From: Brachybacterium sp. YJGR34
GTDB lineage: Bacteria; Actinomycetota; Actinomycetes; Actinomycetales; Dermabacteraceae
Length of the DNA: 64,000 nucleotides
Assembly: GCF_003347015.1 (NCBI RefSeq)
Contig: NZ_PNFB01000001.1
Span: forward strand, 248,001-312,000
Direction of reading: 5' to 3'
Part shown: piece by piece, positions 34,761 through 43,592 of the stretch
How positions within the stretch are numbered: position 1 is the stretch's first letter
How the letters are laid out: each line of letters begins with the position of its first letter
Notes under the pieces: generated by a model
Database searches by the model: none
The model's input: only the letters and a program-made list of their open reading frames with translations
What the model was told of the DNA's origin: nothing
Program-made: the position numbers and the translations under genes

Positions 34761-36512
34761 GTGATCTTCTCCGGCGCCGCCTCGCTCCCGGAGGCTCGGG
34801 GCGCTGCCGACGGGGCCGATCTGCCGGATCTCGACCGGCTCCGCGTGGTGCTGCGCCCGGCGGAGCTGCCCCTTCGCCGCCCCCGCGACGTGCGCGAGGC
34901 CGCCGGCAGGGTGAGGGATCTCGTGCACTCCGGGCGGCACCGCGAGGCGCGAGCGCTCGCCGAGGCGTTCCGCACGCTGCCCGCGGACCCGCCTGATCGC
35001 CTCGCCCTGCTGCGCGCCGCCCTGCACGGCGCGCTCCTGCTCGCCGAGGAGGACGGGGTCCGGCACGACGCGGCGGACATCGTCTCCCTGCTCCGCCGCA
35101 GCGGCCGCCCCGAGCAGGCGGCCGCCGTCGTCGAGGTGCTCCTGGCCGATCGTCCGCCCGCGGGCGGACCGTCGGCGGAGGCGGCGCAGGGACGACGCCG
35201 GGGCCGCGCCCCGCAGGCCGGTCCCGAGATGCTCCTGGTGACCCGTGCCCTCGAGCAGATCTGGCTGCTGGGGAGCGAGGGGAGCGGGCAGGCCGCGACG
35301 GATCTGCGCGGCGTCGTGGCCCGCCTGCGGGCCGCGCTGGCCGCCCTGCCCGCCGTGCGTGGGGCCCTGCTGGTGGACCCGGAGGCGGAGCTGCTGCTGC
35401 GCCTCGCCCAGTCGCTCGAGGGCCTCGGCGACGGCACGGGGGCCACCACGGCGGCCCTGGACGCCCTCGAGCGGATCGAGCAGCAGGGGGCGGAGGCCGG
35501 CGCACCCGGCGAGGACCCGGCCCGGATCGAGCTCGCCGCCCATGCGGTGCTGGCCCGCGCCCTGGGCGCCGAGCATCCGCACCAGGCCGTCCAGCACGCC
35601 CTCGCGGCGCTCGACGCCCTGCCCGGGATCGAGGACCCGCCGCTGAGGGTCGGCCTGATCACCGCGCTGCTGCAGGCCCTGGTGACGGCCGGTGCTCATG
35701 AGCAGGCCAGGTACACCGCGGACCGCCTCGCGTCCCTCCAGCGCACGGTGGAGAGGGACGATCTGCGCACGGCGCCGCTGCTGGCCGTCGCCGCGCAGCG
35801 TGTCCACGCCGGACGCGTCGAGGCCGCGCAGGGCCCGCTCGAGCAGGCTCGCGCGCTCGCGCGTGCCCAGCGCGACCACCGGGCGCTGATGGAGGCCGCA
35901 CGGCTGGGGGCGGGACTGCACGAGCGCACCGGGGACCGCGCCGCCGCGCTCGTGGAGCTGCGGCGCCTGGCCGCGGAGGCTCGGCATCTCGTGGACGACC
36001 TCGCGACCCCCGCCGCCGCGCTGGGACCGCTCATGCGGACCGAGCTGGAGGCGAACGCGCTGGCGATGCGCCGCGCCCTGGACCTGGGCCGGCTGGACAC
36101 CGTGGCGGCGTCCGTGCGGGCGATCGAGCGCCGGACCCGGCGGGACGTCGGCCGCCCCCGCCTGCCCGTGGAGTTCCTCTGGGATCACCGGGTCGATGCC
36201 CGGGTGGGGCTGTTCATCGCCACGGGGGACGCGCTGCTCCGGGGTGTCGAGGGGGTGGACGAGGCGCTGTGGGAGGCGCGTCGCCGGTCCGCGCAGCAGG
36301 CCGTGGAGGAGAGCCCGCCCGGTCACGCGGCGCGGGCCCGCTACTGGACCGCCTATCTCGAGGACCGTCATGCCCATCAGCTCGCCGAGCACGGGCTGGT
36401 CGAGGAGGCGCGGGCGGCCGCGCTGCGGGCCCGCGAGGGGTGGCGGGGCCTGGGGCGCGGAGACGACCTCGCGCGCACTGAGGCCCTGCTGCGGCGTCTC
36501 GCGGCCGGCTGA
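34761..36512 (+). CDS. Alpha-helical (TPR-like) repeat protein of unknown function
   Basis: 583 residues, Ala/Leu/Arg/Glu-rich, predicted almost fully helical, with no signal peptide or membrane helix. Helix pairs repeat at about 35-40 residues, for example RIELAAHAVLARALGAEHPHQAVQHALAAL, then LRVGLITALLQALVTAGAHEQARYTADRL, as in tetratricopeptide proteins. A Pro/Gly/Arg-rich hinge lies near residues 135-155. No catalytic motif was seen. It probably serves as a scaffold or regulator. The GTG start fits leaderless spacing. It is divergent from the ferritin-like gene set and shares its 150-base promoter region. Function unknown. Confidence 0.75.
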   Translation: MIFSGAASLPEARGAADGADLPDLDRLRVVLRPAELPLRRPRDVREAAGRVRDLVHSGRHREARALAEAFRTLPADPPDRLALLRAALHGALLLAEEDGVRHDAADIVSLLRRSGRPEQAAAVVEVLLADRPPAGGPSAEAAQGRRRGRAPQAGPEMLLVTRALEQIWLLGSEGSGQAATDLRGVVARLRAALAALPAVRGALLVDPEAELLLRLAQSLEGLGDGTGATTAALDALERIEQQGAEAGAPGEDPARIELAAHAVLARALGAEHPHQAVQHALAALDALPGIEDPPLRVGLITALLQALVTAGAHEQARYTADRLASLQRTVERDDLRTAPLLAVAAQRVHAGRVEAAQGPLEQARALARAQRDHRALMEAARLGAGLHERTGDRAAALVELRRLAAEARHLVDDLATPAAALGPLMRTELEANALAMRRALDLGRLDTVAASVRAIERRTRRDVGRPRLPVEFLWDHRVDARVGLFIATGDALLRGVEGVDEALWEARRRSAQQAVEESPPGHAARARYWTAYLEDRHAHQLAEHGLVEEARAAALRAREGWRGLGRGDDLARTEALLRRLAAG

Positions 36513-36545
36513 CGGCACCTGCGCCGGGTCCTGACAGGGGTGCCG
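36513..36545 (+). terminator. Hairpin after the helical-repeat gene
   Basis: CGGCACC (36513-36519) pairs with GGTGCCG (36539-36545), directly after the stop codon. The loop of 19 bases weakens it. TACGGT just downstream (36554-36559) may be the -10 for the next gene. Confidence 0.45.
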
Positions 36546-36588
36546 GGGCTGCCGTACGGTGGCTCCAGCGGCCGGAAGGAGCCCCGGG

Positions 36589-36915
36589 ATGTCCCCCGAC
36601 GTCGACGAGCACGTGCACGGCCCCGAGGAGCGGATCGCCGTCCGGGACAACACGGTCGCCGGACGCTACGAGGCCGTCCGGTCCGGGCAGGTCGTCGGCA
36701 TCGTGATCTACGAGCGCGGCCGTCGGCGGATCGAGCTCGTCCACACGGTCACCGATCCCGAGCATCGCGGCGAGGGCGTCGCCTCGGTGCTGGTGCGCAC
36801 CGTGCTCGCCGAGGCCCGTGCGGCCTCTCTGCAGGTGCTCGTGATCTGCCCCTTCGTCGAGAGCTGGCTCCAGCGCCACCCCGAGCAGGCCGAGGGCGTG
36901 ATCATCGACGACTGA
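36589..36915 (+). CDS. Small GNAT-type N-acetyltransferase (YjdJ-like)
   Basis: 108 residues, the size of the compact Gcn5-related group. It has RRIELVHTVTDPEHRGEGVASVLVRTVLAEARAASLQVLVICPFVESWLQRHPE. The segment around RGEGVASVLV is the acetyl-CoA pyrophosphate loop, and the CPFVESWLQRHPE end is diagnostic of this small family. The substrate is unknown. GGAAGGAG precedes the ATG at 36589. Confidence 0.88.
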   Translation: MSPDVDEHVHGPEERIAVRDNTVAGRYEAVRSGQVVGIVIYERGRRRIELVHTVTDPEHRGEGVASVLVRTVLAEARAASLQVLVICPFVESWLQRHPEQAEGVIIDD

Positions 36916-36920
36916 GCGGG

Positions 36921-36926
36921 TAGCGT
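36921..36926 (+). promoter_or_regulatory. -10 element TAGCGT for a leaderless DinB-family gene
   Basis: TAGCGT ends seven bases before the ATG at 36934 and lies directly after the GNAT stop codon. Confidence 0.45.
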
Positions 36927-36933
36927 CGGCCGC

Positions 36934-37443
36934 ATGGATGCTCCTGATCTGCTCCTCGACCTCGCCTCCCGCCCTCGCGACGCGGCCGCGCGGCTGCGCG
37001 GCCGGCTCGATCCCGCGACCCTCCGGGCTCATCCCGGCGGCCACGACAACTCCCCGGCCTGGCTGCTCTGGCACACCGGGCGGGAGGTCGACGTCCAGCT
37101 CGCCGCGCTGAGCGACGCCGAGGAGGTGTGGACCGCACAGGGCCACCGCGACCTCCTCGCGCTCGGGGAGGCGGGGGACGAGGTGGGCTACGGCCACACT
37201 TCCGCCCAGGCACGCCGCCTCGTCGTGGAGGACGGCGACGCCCTGCTGGACTACGTCGACGCCGCGCTGGCGGCCCTCGAGGACTACCTGGGCACCCTCA
37301 CCGCGGCCGATCTCGCCGAGGTCGTCGACTCCCAGTGGGACCCGCCGGTCACCCGCGGCGTGCGCCTGGTGAGCATCGTCGACGACGCCGTCCAGCACCT
37401 CGCCCAGGCCGCCTACGTGCTCGGGATGCCGCAGCCGGTCTGA
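36934..37443 (+). CDS. DinB/mycothiol-dependent-transferase-like protein
   Basis: 169 residues of the DinB four-helix fold. Candidate metal ligands are His in GGHDNSPAWLLWHTGREVD and the paired segment VSIVDDAVQHLAQAAYVLGM near the end. In actinobacteria this fold includes mycothiol S-transferases and maleylpyruvate isomerase relatives. The exact reaction is not predictable. An 18-base gap separates it from the GNAT gene, but the -10-like TAGCGT suggests its own start. Confidence 0.8.
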   Translation: MDAPDLLLDLASRPRDAAARLRGRLDPATLRAHPGGHDNSPAWLLWHTGREVDVQLAALSDAEEVWTAQGHRDLLALGEAGDEVGYGHTSAQARRLVVEDGDALLDYVDAALAALEDYLGTLTAADLAEVVDSQWDPPVTRGVRLVSIVDDAVQHLAQAAYVLGMPQPV

Positions 37444-37458
37444 CCCGGCTGCCGGCGC

Positions 37459-37908
37459 TCAGCTCGTCGCGGCGCGGCGGCCGGCGGACCTCCGGCCGAA
37501 GAGGGCGCGGTCCACCGACCAGCTCCCGGCGCCGACGGCGGCCAGGGCGAGCGCGCCCGCGCCGAGGGCGCCCACCAGCTCCCAGCCGCCGGCGTCGATG
37601 AACAGGCCCTGCGGCAGGTGGACGAGGAGCGCCGCACCGAACATGTCGATCGCCAGCGCGATCCCGACGATCGCGGTGAACGCCCCGAGGATCAGCAGGA
37701 TCCCGCCCACCAGCTCGAGATAGGCCACGACGGGGGCGACGATCTCCGGCGCGGGCACGCCCATGCCGCGGAAGCTCTCGGTGACACCGTCGAGGCCGAA
37801 CTGGACCACCTTCTGATAGCCGTGGGCCGTGAAGATCACGCCGAGCACGACGCGGGCGATGAGCAGTCCGAGGTCTCGGACGGGTCCGGTGGAGCGCGCG
37901 GGGGCCAT
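37459..37908 (-). CDS. DoxX family membrane protein
   Basis: 149 residues with four membrane helices. Family features are LGLLIARVVLGVIFTAHGYQKV at the start, FRGMGVPAPEIVAPVVAYLELVGGILLILG and FIDAGGWE. Members are small quinol- or redox-linked membrane proteins. The ATG at 37908 has GGAAGGA upstream. It is convergent with the DinB-family gene and divergent from dnaB. Confidence 0.9.
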   Translation of the reverse strand: MAPARSTGPVRDLGLLIARVVLGVIFTAHGYQKVVQFGLDGVTESFRGMGVPAPEIVAPVVAYLELVGGILLILGAFTAIVGIALAIDMFGAALLVHLPQGLFIDAGGWELVGALGAGALALAAVGAGSWSVDRALFGRRSAGRRAATS

Positions 37909-38008
37909 GATGGTCCTTCCGACAGGGGAACGGTGCCGCCACGGTAGGTGAAACGTCAATCAGCATGCAAGGGCGGGGCATCACGTCGCGACCGTCAGGT
38001 GCGGTTCC

Positions 38009-38014
38009 TACACT
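38009..38014 (+). promoter_or_regulatory. -10 element TACACT for leaderless dnaB
   Basis: TACACT ends six bases before the GTG at 38021; no ribosome site is present. Confidence 0.5.
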
Positions 38015-38020
38015 GGTTCG

Positions 38021-39397
38021 GTGACATCCACCGAAGCCTACGAAGCCGGACCCGACCGCGGCCTGGAGCGCACCCCTCCCCAGGACCTCGCCGCCGAGCG
38101 CGGCGCGCTGGGCGGCATGATGCTGTCCAAGGACGCCATCGCCGATGTCGTCGAGACCCTCCAGGGCAACGACTTCTATCGCCCCGCGCACGAGATGATC
38201 TTCGAGGCGATCATCGACCTCTACGGCCGCGGTGAGCCCGCTGACCTGGTCACGGTCTCCGACGAGCTCTCCAAGCGCGGCGAGCTGGCCCGGGTGGGCG
38301 GCGGCGCCTATCTCGCGGACCTCATCGACATGGTCCCCACCGCCGCCAACGCCGGCTTCTACGCCGAGATCGTGGTCGAGCGCGCCCAGCTGCGCCGCCT
38401 GGTCGAGGCCGGCACCCGCATCGTCCAGCTCGGCTACGCGGCCGACGGCGGCGAGGTCGACGAGGTCATCAACGAGGCGCAGGCACAGGTCTACGCGGTC
38501 ACCGAGCGCGGCGCGAGCGAGGACTTCGTCCCGCTGGGGGAGGTCATCGACGAGACCCTCAACACCATCGAGGCCACCCAGAACCGTGGCGGCCAGGTCA
38601 CCGGCGTCCCCACCGGCTTCGCCGAGTTCGACGACCTCACCCAGGGACTCCACGGCGGCCAGATGATCATCTTCGCCGGCCGCCCCGCCATGGGCAAGAC
38701 GACCCTGGGCATGGACGTGCTGCGCTCCGCCTCGATCCACAACGGCATGGCCAGCGTCATCTTCTCTCTGGAGATGGACAAGACCGAGATCACCATGCGC
38801 CTGCTCTCCGCGGAGTCGCAGGTGCCGATGAACCGCATGCGCGACGGCTCGATGGACGATCGCGACTGGCAGGCGATGGCGCGCGCCATGAGCCGCATCG
38901 CGGATGCGCCGCTGTTCATGGACGACAGCGCCAACATGTCCCTGATGGAGATCCGGGCGAAGTGCCGCCGCCTCAAGCAGAAGCACGACCTCAAGCTCGT
39001 GGTGATCGACTACCTGCAGCTGATGAGCTCGGGCAAGAAGGTCGAGTCCCGCCAGCAGGAGGTCTCGGAGTTCTCGCGCGCGCTGAAGCTGCTGGCCAAG
39101 GAGATCGAGGTGCCGGTGATCGCGATCTCGCAGCTGAACCGTGGCAGCGAGCAGCGCACCGACAAGACGCCGATGATGAGCGACCTGCGCGAGTCCGGCT
39201 CGATCGAGCAGGACGCGGACCTCATCCTCCTCATCCACCGCGAGGACTACTACGAGAAGGAGTCCGCCCGTGCCGGCGAGGCGGACCTGATCATCGCCAA
39301 GCACCGCAACGGCGCCACCAAGACGATCCCGGTCGCCTTCGAGGGGCACTACTCGCGGTTCAAGGACATGGCCGGCTCCGGAGGGTTCAGCGGCTGA
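38021..39397 (+). CDS. dnaB: Replicative DNA helicase
   Basis: 458 residues, the normal length, with no intein. N-terminal domain: ERTPPQDLAAERGALGGMML. C-terminal RecA-like motor: Walker A FAGRPAMGKTTLGMD, VIFSLEMDKTEI, Walker B KLVVIDYLQLMSS, QLNRGSEQRTDK and MMSDLRESGSIEQDADLI. A hexamer unwinds DNA at the replication fork. The GTG start fits a leaderless transcript. The usual rpsF-ssb-rpsR-rplI genes are not adjacent here. Confidence 0.97.
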   Translation: MTSTEAYEAGPDRGLERTPPQDLAAERGALGGMMLSKDAIADVVETLQGNDFYRPAHEMIFEAIIDLYGRGEPADLVTVSDELSKRGELARVGGGAYLADLIDMVPTAANAGFYAEIVVERAQLRRLVEAGTRIVQLGYAADGGEVDEVINEAQAQVYAVTERGASEDFVPLGEVIDETLNTIEATQNRGGQVTGVPTGFAEFDDLTQGLHGGQMIIFAGRPAMGKTTLGMDVLRSASIHNGMASVIFSLEMDKTEITMRLLSAESQVPMNRMRDGSMDDRDWQAMARAMSRIADAPLFMDDSANMSLMEIRAKCRRLKQKHDLKLVVIDYLQLMSSGKKVESRQQEVSEFSRALKLLAKEIEVPVIAISQLNRGSEQRTDKTPMMSDLRESGSIEQDADLILLIHREDYYEKESARAGEADLIIAKHRNGATKTIPVAFEGHYSRFKDMAGSGGFSG

Positions 39398-39418
39398 GCG
39401 GTCGGCGGCGGCCGGGGC

Positions 39419-40366
39419 TCACCGGTACTCCGTGACGTCGAGCTCCGCGGCCGGGGTGGTCTCCATCGCCGTGATGAAGCTCCAGGCATCGGGGCGGGAT
39501 CCGTCGAGGTCCGTGACGTCGTAGTGCTCGGCCAGCTCGAAGGAGCTGGTCGATCGTGTGTTCCAGCGCGATCGCTCCGGATCCGCCGCGAGCGCGACGA
39601 GGCCGCGGGCGAGCATCGTCGGCGTCTCGGAGATCACGAACTCGTAGGGCGGCATCGCATCGGCCGTCCCGCGGTTCGCGGCGGCGGCCTCGCGCCAGGT
39701 CTCCTCGGAGACGCCGAAGGCATCCAGCATCATCTCCGAGCGCAGCCACCCGGGGGAGACCGAGAGCGCCGTCCCGCCGTGGGGTGCGAGCTCATGGCCC
39801 TGGGCGTAGGCGAGTCGGTCCACGGCCGTCTTCGTGAGATCGAGGAAGACCGTCTCGCGGTAGTGAGTGCGGTTGTACTCCCGGGTCCCGTCGGTCACCT
39901 CGATCACGAGGCCGCCGGGGCGGCGGATCAGCAGAGGCAGCGCGCTGTGGCTGGTGTGCAGGTGAGTGGTGAACCCGGTGTCGAAGAGCTTCGCACCCTC
40001 GGCGAGGTCGTACTCCCACAGGGGGATCCCGAAGCGGACGTAGGCCTCCCCGCCGATGTCGTTGACGAGGATGTCGAGCGCCCCCTGCTCGCGGTCGATC
40101 CGCTCGACCAGGGCGCGGACGGCACCGACGTCGAGGTGGTCCACGACCACCGCATGGGCGCGTCCGCCGGCGTCCGCGATGAGCCGGGCCGTCTCCTCGA
40201 CCGTCTCGCGGCGGTCGTAGTCCGAGGGGGAGTCGTCGGTCGAGCGTCCGGTGCAGTACACCTCGGCGCCGGCACCGGCGAGCTCGCGGGCGATCGCCCG
40301 GCCCGCGCCGCGCGTGGCTCCGGTGACCAGGGCGATCCTGCCCTCCAGCGGCTGTTCGTGCGACAT
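39419..40366 (-). CDS. Short-chain dehydrogenase/reductase-fold protein lacking the catalytic Tyr
   Basis: 315 residues. The NAD(P)-binding motif is ALVTGATRGAGRAIARELA and the strand NDIGGE follows. In the active-site helix the usual YxxxK is replaced: the sequence is TVFLDLTKTAVDRLA, with Leu four residues before the conserved Lys. The close subfamily normally has FYDL at this point. Reductase activity is therefore doubtful, unless a nearby Tyr (HYRET) substitutes. The start at 40366 has GGAGGAG upstream. It is divergent from the WYL regulator, with an operator-like repeat between. Confidence 0.85.
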   Translation of the reverse strand: MSHEQPLEGRIALVTGATRGAGRAIARELAGAGAEVYCTGRSTDDSPSDYDRRETVEETARLIADAGGRAHAVVVDHLDVGAVRALVERIDREQGALDILVNDIGGEAYVRFGIPLWEYDLAEGAKLFDTGFTTHLHTSHSALPLLIRRPGGLVIEVTDGTREYNRTHYRETVFLDLTKTAVDRLAYAQGHELAPHGGTALSVSPGWLRSEMMLDAFGVSEETWREAAAANRGTADAMPPYEFVISETPTMLARGLVALAADPERSRWNTRSTSSFELAEHYDVTDLDGSRPDAWSFITAMETTPAAELDVTEYR

Positions 40367-40421
40367 GCGTGCTCCTCCTGCGGGTGCGGCGTGATGATCG
40401 ATGACCCCGAGCCTCCCAGGG

Positions 40422-40446
40422 ATCGGCGACAGATCATGTCGCCGAT
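40422..40446. promoter_or_regulatory. Operator-like perfect inverted repeat between the SDR and WYL genes
   Basis: ATCGGCGACA, five bases, TGTCGCCGAT. The left arm contains GCGACA, a plausible -35 for the regulator, whose -10 TACGCT is at 40451-40456. A bound dimer would block this promoter and sit about 56 bases upstream of the SDR start, which fits autoregulation and control of both genes. Confidence 0.65.
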
Positions 40447-40462
40447 TCGATACGCTCTCGCT

Positions 40463-41446
40463 GTGCGCACCTCGCGGATGCTGATGCTCCTCATGGAGCT
40501 CGGCCGTGCCCCGCGCACCAGCGTGGCCGCGCTGGCGGAGCGGCACGGTGTCACCGCCCGCACGATCCAGCGAGACATCGCCGCACTGCACGAGATGGGA
40601 GTGCCGGTCTGGACGCGCTCGGGCCCCGGCGGGGGCGTGGGGCTGGTCGACGGCTGGAGGTCCCCGATCACCGGCATGACCGCCACCGAGCTCCAGGCGC
40701 TGCTGCTCGGCGAGACCGGCGCCCACGGCATGGGCCTGCTCACGGAGTACGAGACCGCGCGCCTGAAGATGCTCAGCGTGCCCACCGCCGATCGGGCCGG
40801 GACGGATCTCCTCCACGAGCGGTTCGTCCTGGACAACGAACGGTGGTTCAGCGATCCGGAGCGTCCGGCGGCGCTCCCCGACGTGGCTCGTGCGGTGCGA
40901 TCGGGACGTCGCCTCGCGATCCGGTATGCACGCTCGGATCTCGAGCGTCCTCCCCGCCGGCGACTCGTCGATCCCCTCGGACTCGTGCTGAAGACCGACA
41001 CCTGGTATCTGGTCGCCGCCCACCGCGGGCGTCCGCGCACCTACCGTCTCTCCCGCATCGTCGGGGCCCAGGTGCTTGAGGAGCAGGCCCACCGCCCTGC
41101 GGAGTTCTCCCTCCGGGAGCACTGGCATCGCTCCCGCGCGGAGTTCGAGTCCTCGGTGAGGACGCTGCCGGTGCGCCTGTCGATCCCGGAGGGCTCCCTC
41201 GCTCCGCTGAGGGCCGCTCTTCCCGGGGTCGATGTCCAGGGCGCGCTCGAGACCGCGGCCCGCCGTGGGCAGCGCCTGGAGCTCGCACTGCGCGCGGAGA
41301 ACCTGGAGATCACCGCCGCACAGCTGCTCGCGGTCGACGGCGTGGAGGTGATCGAGCCTCCGGAGCTGCGCCGGAGGCTCCACGAGCGAGGCCGGGATCT
41401 CGCCGCCCGCCATGCGCCGCGGCAGGATCCCACCGTGGCCCCCTGA
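40463..41446 (+). CDS. DeoR-type HTH and WYL-domain transcriptional regulator
   Basis: 327 residues. The N-terminal winged HTH is LAERHGVTARTIQRDIAALHEMGVPV, followed by GGGVGLVDGW. The middle WYL domain has RLAIRYARSD, RRRLVDPLGLVLKTDTWYLVAAHRGRPRTYRLSRI and a C-terminal WCX extension. WYL regulators sense ligands or nucleic acids. The GTG at 40463 fits leaderless spacing from TACGCT. It most likely regulates the divergent SDR gene and itself through the repeat at 40422-40446. Confidence 0.92.
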   Translation: MRTSRMLMLLMELGRAPRTSVAALAERHGVTARTIQRDIAALHEMGVPVWTRSGPGGGVGLVDGWRSPITGMTATELQALLLGETGAHGMGLLTEYETARLKMLSVPTADRAGTDLLHERFVLDNERWFSDPERPAALPDVARAVRSGRRLAIRYARSDLERPPRRRLVDPLGLVLKTDTWYLVAAHRGRPRTYRLSRIVGAQVLEEQAHRPAEFSLREHWHRSRAEFESSVRTLPVRLSIPEGSLAPLRAALPGVDVQGALETAARRGQRLELALRAENLEITAAQLLAVDGVEVIEPPELRRRLHERGRDLAARHAPRQDPTVAP

Positions 41447-41585
41447 GGCCCTCCGTCGCGACGCGCCGACAGGAGGCCACGGCTCCCGGAATCGCCCGTA
41501 TGGCCGCCGTCACTCCTGCTACCGTCGGCGGAGTCCCGGGGCCACCCTTCCCGGGTCGACAGGCCAGAACGAAGGAGTTGTGCCC

Positions 41586-41960
41586 GTGACCTCCCCTCCT
41601 CAGGGAGCGCCCGGACCCGCGCCGGATGCCGTCCCCACCCACCGCGAACCCACCCCCGAGCAGTTCCTCGCCGTCCAGCGGTCCGAGGAGTTCCAGGGCC
41701 TGCGCCGCGCCTTCCGCGGCTTCGCGATCCCCATGACCGTCGCCTTCCTGGTCTGGTACCTCGCCTACGTGCTGCTGTCGACCTTCGCCGAGGGCTTCAT
41801 GTCCATCCCCGTCATCGGCTATCTGAACGTCGGGATCCTCCTCGGTCTCAGCCAGTTCCTCATGACCTTCCTCATCACCTGGGCGTACATCCGCCACGCG
41901 AACCGGTCCCTGGACCCGATCGCGGAGAAGCTCCGCCACGACCTGGAGGGTGATCTCTGA
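41586..41960 (+). CDS. DUF485 family membrane protein
   Basis: 124 residues with two membrane helices (FAIPMTVAFLVWYLAYVLLSTFA and IGYLNVGILLGLSQFLMTFLITW) and a short basic tail, the standard YjcH layout. YjcH-like proteins are co-encoded with acetate permease ActP and may help its assembly or function. The GTG start has GAAGGAG eight bases upstream. Its stop overlaps the transporter ATG by one base. Confidence 0.92.
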   Translation: MTSPPQGAPGPAPDAVPTHREPTPEQFLAVQRSEEFQGLRRAFRGFAIPMTVAFLVWYLAYVLLSTFAEGFMSIPVIGYLNVGILLGLSQFLMTFLITWAYIRHANRSLDPIAEKLRHDLEGDL

Positions 41961-43546
41961 TGGAGTTCGGCAACCCGGTCCTGAACATCGCGATCTTCCT
42001 CGCCTTCGTCATCGTCACCCTCGTGGTGGTGATCCGCGTGTCGCGCACCACCACCAGCGCGAGCGACTTCTACCACGGCGGGCGCGTCTTCTCCGGGCGC
42101 CAGAACGGCATCGCCATCGCCGGCGACTACCTCTCCGCCGCCTCGTTCCTCGGCATCGTCGGCGCGGTCGCGCTGTACGGCTACGACGGGCTGCTGTACT
42201 CCGTCGGCTTCCTCGTGGCCTGGCTGGTGGCGCTGCTGCTGGTCGCCGAGCCGCTGCGCAACACCGGCAAGTACACGATGGCCGACGTCCTGAGCTTCCG
42301 CATGCGCCAGCGCCCCGTGCGCACCGCCGCCGCGACCTCCACGCTCGCGGTCACCTTCTTCTACCTGCTCGCCCAGATGGCCGGCGCCGGGGCCCTGGTC
42401 TCCCTGCTGATCGGGATCGAGGGCCGTGTCAGCCAGTCGATCGTCATCGCGGTGGTGGGCGTGGTGATGATCGCCTACGTCATGATCGGCGGGATGAAGG
42501 GCACCACCTGGGTGCAGATCATCAAGGCGGTCCTGCTGATCACCGCCGTGGGCGTCACCACGATCTGGATCCTCGCCCTGAACGGCTTCAGCGTCTCCGC
42601 GGTGCTCGGCCAGGCGGTCGCCTCCCACCCGGAGGGCGAGGCCATCCTCGAGCCGATGCTCCAGTACGGCACCTCCGGCGCCACCAAGCTGGGCTTCGTC
42701 TCCCTTGCGATCGCGCTCGTCTTCGGCGCGGCGGGGCTGCCGCACGTGCTGATGCGCTTCTACACGGTGCCCACCGCGAAGGAGGCGCGCCGCTCGGTGG
42801 TCTGGGCGATCGCCCTGATCGGCTTCTTCTACCTGTGCACCCTGGTGCTCGGCTTCGGCGCCGCATACCTGGTGGGGGTGGACACCATCGCGACCCTGCC
42901 GGGCGGCTCGAACTCGGCGGCGCCCGCGCTCGCCTACGCCGTCGGCGGCACCGTGCTGATGGGCATCATCTCCGCGGTCGCCTTCGCGACCATCCTCGCG
43001 GTGGTCGCGGGGCTGACCATCACCGCCTCCGCCTCCTTCGCCCACGACATCTACAATGGCGTCATCAAGCGTGGCGAGGCGGATCCGAAGAAGGAGGTCG
43101 CCGTCGCGCGGCGCACCGCGCTCGTGATCGGCGGCGTCTCGATCGTCGGCGGCATCCTCGCCGCGGAGCAGAACGTGGCCTTCCTCGTCTCGCTCGCCTT
43201 CGCGATCGCGGCCAGCGCCAACCTGCCCTCGATCCTGTACTCCCTGTACTGGAAGCGGTTCAACACCCGCGGCTCCGTGTGGAGCATCTACGGCGGCCTG
43301 GCCAGCGCCCTGATCCTCATCACCTTCTCCCCGGTGGTCTCCGGCTCCGAGACCGCGATGATCCCCGGCGCGGACTTCGCCTGGTTCCCGCTGACCAACC
43401 CCGCGATCATCTCGGTGCCGCTGGGCTTCTTCCTCGGCTGGCTCGGCTCGGTGACCTCCTCGGAGCACGATGAGCTCAAACAGGCGGAGATGGAGGTGCG
43501 CTCGATGACGGGAGCCGGGTCCGAGAAGTCGACCGTCGCACACTGA
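41960..43546 (+). CDS. actP: Sodium:solute symporter, acetate permease ActP-like
   Basis: 528 residues and about 13 membrane helices of the SSF family. Motifs: SDFYHGGRVFSGRQNGIAIAGDYLSAASFLG, GYDGLLYSVGFLVAW, FRMRQRPVRTAAA, AAGLPHVLMRFYTVPTAKEARRSV and AHDIYNGVIKRGEADPKKE. Close pairing with DUF485 marks the acetate/short-chain carboxylate branch. It would import acetate or similar monocarboxylates with Na+ or H+. Coupled to the upstream gene by a one-base overlap. Confidence 0.93.
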   Translation: MEFGNPVLNIAIFLAFVIVTLVVVIRVSRTTTSASDFYHGGRVFSGRQNGIAIAGDYLSAASFLGIVGAVALYGYDGLLYSVGFLVAWLVALLLVAEPLRNTGKYTMADVLSFRMRQRPVRTAAATSTLAVTFFYLLAQMAGAGALVSLLIGIEGRVSQSIVIAVVGVVMIAYVMIGGMKGTTWVQIIKAVLLITAVGVTTIWILALNGFSVSAVLGQAVASHPEGEAILEPMLQYGTSGATKLGFVSLAIALVFGAAGLPHVLMRFYTVPTAKEARRSVVWAIALIGFFYLCTLVLGFGAAYLVGVDTIATLPGGSNSAAPALAYAVGGTVLMGIISAVAFATILAVVAGLTITASASFAHDIYNGVIKRGEADPKKEVAVARRTALVIGGVSIVGGILAAEQNVAFLVSLAFAIAASANLPSILYSLYWKRFNTRGSVWSIYGGLASALILITFSPVVSGSETAMIPGADFAWFPLTNPAIISVPLGFFLGWLGSVTSSEHDELKQAEMEVRSMTGAGSEKSTVAH

Positions 43547-43592
43547 GAGACCGCACCGACGGCCGGCGACCGGCCTGCGAGAGACTGGAGCC

